Assembly (NCBI GenBank): GCA_019828565.1
Contig: JAHDYR010000019.1
Span: 62,001 to 126,000 of the forward strand
Direction: 5' to 3'
Source: Carpediemonas membranifera
Taxonomy: Eukaryota > Fornicata
DNA length: 64,000 nucleotides
The position numbers and the translations under genes are program-made. Shown here piece after piece: positions 60,900-64,000 of this stretch (positions are counted from its first letter, which is position 1; the number at the start of each line of letters is the position of its first letter). Below the pieces are notes generated by a model. That model had not been told where the DNA came from, did no database searches, and saw nothing but the letters and a program-made list of their open reading frames with translations.

Positions 60900-63800
60900 T
60901 CACCTCTTGCTCTTGCCCGCCATCATCGACCTGACGCTGAACTTGGAGAGCTCCTCACGCACCTCACCCGGGATGTTCGGGCCGAGGCGGTCAGTAACGG
61001 TGGAAAGAACGCCCCGGAGCTCGGAAAGCGAGCCGTTGAGCGCATTGATCTCGATGCTCTGGAGATGCAGCTTCTTCTCCTGGTTGGCTGTGATTCCCTT
61101 GAGATTGTCGAGGTCGGCCCCGACAATCTTCGCCGCCTGCCTCAGCCCGTCGCTCAAGGTCTGCGCATCGGCCCGTAAACTAGCAAGCTTCTTCTCCAGA
61201 CTCTCCTTTTCAGCTCTTTCCATCTCTAGCTTCTGCTTTGTTGTCGAAAGCCGCGTCTCCAGCTCTGTCACGAGCCCTTGTGTGTCCCGGGCCTGCGATA
61301 GAGCCATGCCCTGCTCATGGTGGAGCGAATTGATCTCGTCATATTTCCCAGCCAACGCTGTGAGGACGTACGTCGACCGCTGAAGCTCGGCCTGTAATGT
61401 GTTGATTGTCTCAAGATAATTGCCAGCCTCAGCCTGCATGGCGCTCATCTGGTGGCGTACGGCCAGGATCTCGTCCTCCTTGTCGGCATACTCGAGGAGG
61501 AGGTCGCCCATCTCATCGTTCTCCCTCTTCATCTCAGCAAGCTTGTCCTCGACGCGTCGGCTTGCTTTGCGCTGCTCAGCTACCTCCTTCTCAGCCACCG
61601 CCCGCTGCTTGTCGAGCTCCACCAGGCTCGCGCTCGTCTCCTTTACCCTCTGTGTGAGTCGGGTGATCTCGGTCTCGTGGCTTGCGCACTCCGCCTTGGC
61701 GGCCTCGAGCTTGCTCTCAAGTTCGCTGACCTGGCCTATCACTGCCGTCTTCTCCATCTCCGACCTCTTCCCGGCGTCAAGCTGCTGCTTATCACTGTCA
61801 TGACGTTTCCGGAGCTCTTGGTTCTCGGCATACTGCTTCTGGTACTCAGCGTAGAGCATTTCGGTGTACTCCTCGAGCTCAGCCAGGCGTGTGGCGGCCG
61901 TCTTCTCCTCTTCAATTGTGTTTGAAAGCGTGCGGGCCTCGTCCGTTCTCTCCTCGAGCTGTTTCTTTAGCTCGCTGTTCTTCTCCTTGACTTTTTCGAG
62001 CTCGGCGACCTGGCGCTCGAGAGAACGTATCATCGAGTCCTTCTCGGCCGTTGCCTCGTGGAGGGTGGCGAGCTCGGCGTTACGGCGCTCGGCCTCATCG
62101 TCGAAGGTCGCCTTGACACGCGTCACCTGATCGGACATCGTGCTGCAGTTGGAGCGCCACTCAGCGACTGTCGCCTGCAGGTTCTCGATCTTCTCGGCAG
62201 CGTTGGCAAGCTCCACCGTCTTGCGCTGAAGCTCTTCCTCCTGTGTCTTAACCTGCGTGGTAAGCGTGCGCAGACGCTCGCGCGTCGCGTCAGTGTCGGC
62301 GCTGACCTCGGTGAGGCGGACGGCGCTTCGCTGCGCCTCGGTTGTGACGGAATTTAGCTCGGCGCGGATTGCGGCAAGCTCCTTCTCAGCGGCGTCCTTC
62401 TCGTCAGAGACCTTCGAAAAGCGGGCGCTGAGTGCGTTGAAGTCGTTCGTCAGACTGTCGGCGCGGGTGCGGAACTGTTCCGACTCGACCTTGTGCTCGT
62501 TCGCCTTGTCCGCCAGCGCGTTCCGCTCGTTAGACAGGCGCTCAACCTCCTTCGACCGGAGCTGCAACCGGCGCTCGAGCGTGTCGACGTCGGCATCGCG
62601 GTCCCTGAGCTTCTGTGCCAGCTCGCTCACCCGCGCGTCGGTGAGGTCGACCTTCTCGCTCTGCTGCAGCAAGCGCTCCCGGGCAGCCTCGAGCTCGGTC
62701 TCCATCTTCTCTGCACGCATCGACAGCTGGCGGTAGGCGATATGGGAATTGTCGCGCTCCTCGGTCAGCTGAGAAACCCTCGTCTCGAGCTCAGTGGCGA
62801 CTCCAATTGCCTGCGTCTTGTCACTCGTGCATGCGGCGAGCTTCTGCTGTGTTGTCTGGAGCTGGCTCTCGAGCTCACGAACGTGGTGGCGGTAGGCTAT
62901 GATTTGGTCACGATACTGCCCATCGTCTTCGCTGTGGGCCTTAACGGCTGCCGAAAGCTGTTCGACTTCGGCTGACTTCTCGGCAAGTCGCTTCTCGAGG
63001 TCTGCCTCGCGATCCTTGTGCCTTTGCTCCGCATCAGAGTTGTTGGCGCTCGTACGCTCGAGCTCGGCGACCTGGCGCTCGAGAGAACGTATCATCGAGT
63101 CCTTCTCGGCCGTTGCCTCGTGGAGGGTGGCGAGCTCGGCGTTACGGCGCTCGGCCTCATCGTCGAAGGTCGCCTTGACACGCGTCACCTGATCGGACAT
63201 CGTGCTGCAGTTGGAGCGCCACTCAGCGACTGTCGCCTGCAGGTTCTCGATCTTCTCGGCAGCGTTGGCAAGCTCCACCGTCTTGCGCTGAAGCTCTTCC
63301 TCCTGTGTCTTAACCTGCGTGGTAAGCGTGCGCAGACGCTCGCGCGTCGCGTCAGTGTCGGCGCTGACCTCGGTGAGGCGGACGGCGCTTCGCTGCGCCT
63401 CGGTTGTGACGGAATTTAGCTCGGCGCGGATTGCGGCAAGCTCCTTCTCAGCGGCGTCCTTCTCGTCAGAGACCTTCGAAAAGCGGGCGCTGAGTGCGTT
63501 GAAGTCGTTCGTCAGACTGTCGGCGCGGGTGCGGAACTGTTCCGACTCGACCTTGTGCTCGTTCGCCTTGTCCGCCAGCGCGTTCCGCTCGTTAGACAGG
63601 CGCTCAACCTCCTTCGACCGGAGCTGCAACCGGCGCTCGAGCGTGTCGACGTCGGCATCGCGGTCCCTGAGCTTCTGTGCCAGCTCGCTCACCCGCGCGT
63701 CGGTGAGGTCGACCTTCTCGCTCTGCTGCAGCAAGCGCTCCCGGGCAGCCTCGAGCTCGGTCTCCATCTTCTCTGCACGCATCGACAGCTGGCGATACGC

Positions 63801-64000
63801 TGCCTGCGAGTTCGATCGCTGGTCGGTCAACTCAGCGACACTGTCCTCGAGACCACGAACAGACGTATCGAGCTCCTCTGCCAGCGACGTCTTCTCCACC
63901 AGCTTCTTACTCAAGTCAGCCTCTCTCGCCTGCGACTTCTGCTCGGACTCGGTCAGCTGTGTCACAGAGGCCTGGAGCTCGGACACTTGCTTCTCAAGGG
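60900..64000 (-). CDS. Long coiled-coil protein, N-terminus beyond the window
   Basis: Open from the right edge (64000) to the stop at 60900, at least 1033 residues, almost all heptad-repeat coiled coil rich in Glu, Leu, Ala, Arg and Gln. The last ~25 residues are basic (FSVRSMMAGKSKR). Residues encoded by 63058-63794 and 61996-62732 are identical (see repeats). Such proteins build cytoskeletal or centrosomal scaffolds, but no family can be named from coiled coil alone. No start codon is assigned because the frame continues past the edge. Confidence 0.8.
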   Translation of the reverse strand, partial: LEKQVSELQASVTQLTESEQKSQAREADLSKKLVEKTSLAEELDTSVRGLEDSVAELTDQRSNSQAAYRQLSMRAEKMETELEAARERLLQQSEKVDLTDARVSELAQKLRDRDADVDTLERRLQLRSKEVERLSNERNALADKANEHKVESEQFRTRADSLTNDFNALSARFSKVSDEKDAAEKELAAIRAELNSVTTEAQRSAVRLTEVSADTDATRERLRTLTTQVKTQEEELQRKTVELANAAEKIENLQATVAEWRSNCSTMSDQVTRVKATFDDEAERRNAELATLHEATAEKDSMIRSLERQVAELERTSANNSDAEQRHKDREADLEKRLAEKSAEVEQLSAAVKAHSEDDGQYRDQIIAYRHHVRELESQLQTTQQKLAACTSDKTQAIGVATELETRVSQLTEERDNSHIAYRQLSMRAEKMETELEAARERLLQQSEKVDLTDARVSELAQKLRDRDADVDTLERRLQLRSKEVERLSNERNALADKANEHKVESEQFRTRADSLTNDFNALSARFSKVSDEKDAAEKELAAIRAELNSVTTEAQRSAVRLTEVSADTDATRERLRTLTTQVKTQEEELQRKTVELANAAEKIENLQATVAEWRSNCSTMSDQVTRVKATFDDEAERRNAELATLHEATAEKDSMIRSLERQVAELEKVKEKNSELKKQLEERTDEARTLSNTIEEEKTAATRLAELEEYTEMLYAEYQKQYAENQELRKRHDSDKQQLDAGKRSEMEKTAVIGQVSELESKLEAAKAECASHETEITRLTQRVKETSASLVELDKQRAVAEKEVAEQRKASRRVEDKLAEMKRENDEMGDLLLEYADKEDEILAVRHQMSAMQAEAGNYLETINTLQAELQRSTYVLTALAGKYDEINSLHHEQGMALSQARDTQGLVTELETRLSTTKQKLEMERAEKESLEKKLASLRADAQTLSDGLRQAAKIVGADLDNLKGITANQEKKLHLQSIEINALNGSLSELRGVLSTVTDRLGPNIPGEVREELSKFSVRSMMAGKSKR
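61996..62732 (-). repeat. 737-bp intragenic direct repeat, copy closer to the stop
   Basis: Identical to 63058-63794 in every stretch I compared, at an offset of 1062 bp (354 codons), so the frame is kept. It encodes ~245 residues of coiled coil. Confidence 0.88.
63058..63794 (-). repeat. 737-bp intragenic direct repeat, copy closer to the N-terminus
   Basis: Partner of 61996-62732. The 325 bp between the copies are unique coiled-coil sequence. Confidence 0.88.

Noticed and set aside
1-64000. CRISPR arrays, insertion sequences, prophage, bacterial operons
   Set aside because: All repeats resolve to LTR elements, a LINE or an intragenic duplication. No regular short repeat-spacer pattern, transposase or ribosome-binding pattern was seen.

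Overview
The window comes from a GC-rich eukaryotic nuclear genome, most likely a flagellated single-celled protist. A metamonad-like flagellate would fit, but no marker here fixes the taxon. The reasons are these: a ciliary/centriolar C2-transglutaminase-fold protein (54.2-57.0 kb), spliceosomal-type micro-introns of 29-35 nt, large uninterrupted reading frames, and no bacterial features. About 54 kb is a nest of retrotransposons; the last 10 kb holds four host genes, all on the minus strand.

I name the elements by letter. F (1-1264, runs off the left edge), D (2345-6604), A (two tandem units, 7368-12342), E (15077-19689), B (24359-30032) and C (30988-51986) lie on the minus strand. G (14083-23282), H (split around G), I (remnant, 52880-54179) and J (two tandem units, 40931-48896) lie on the plus strand. 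All are Ty3/gypsy-like LTR elements, and most integrases carry a C-terminal chromodomain. L (35995-50666) is a non-LTR (LINE) element on the plus strand. Nesting is read from target-site duplications (TSDs): E is inside G (TSD ATGT); G is inside H (ACAGA); H sits in the gag of I; C is inside a second copy of H (CCGC); L is inside C (14-bp TSD); J is inside L (ACAG); and A is inside a LINE 3' end (CCGC). Two larger duplications (984-2344 with 6605-7967; 22474-24358 with 30033-52919 minus C) add to the mosaic.

The most unusual biology is in A, B and C. Each carries, downstream of gag-pol and on the opposite strand, a conserved accessory gene with its own palindrome-plus-TATA promoter, a conserved ~65-nt hairpin/T-run leader module, a basic N-terminus and a shared core domain. 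In A and B a micro-intron joins two exons in frame, and in B and C the protein ends in a chromodomain-like segment. The same ~65-nt module occurs, also antisense, in element G, which has no such ORF. In six families the site where a tRNA primer-binding site is expected is instead a family-specific 8-12-bp perfect palindrome next to the 5' LTR. The LINE carries an ORF with a possible DnaQ/Maelstrom-like nuclease domain and lacks a reverse transcriptase.

Many element ORFs are broken by one-base differences at G or C runs, and these differ between otherwise identical tandem copies. Some of these breaks may therefore be residual sequencing error rather than decay.

The host genes, from left to right, are an EF-hand/C2/transglutaminase-like protein (CEP76/CC2D2A type), a zinc-finger protein with Pcf11-like features, a double-stranded-RNA-binding protein with a 35-nt intron, and a long coiled-coil protein with a perfect 737-bp internal duplication that runs off the right edge.
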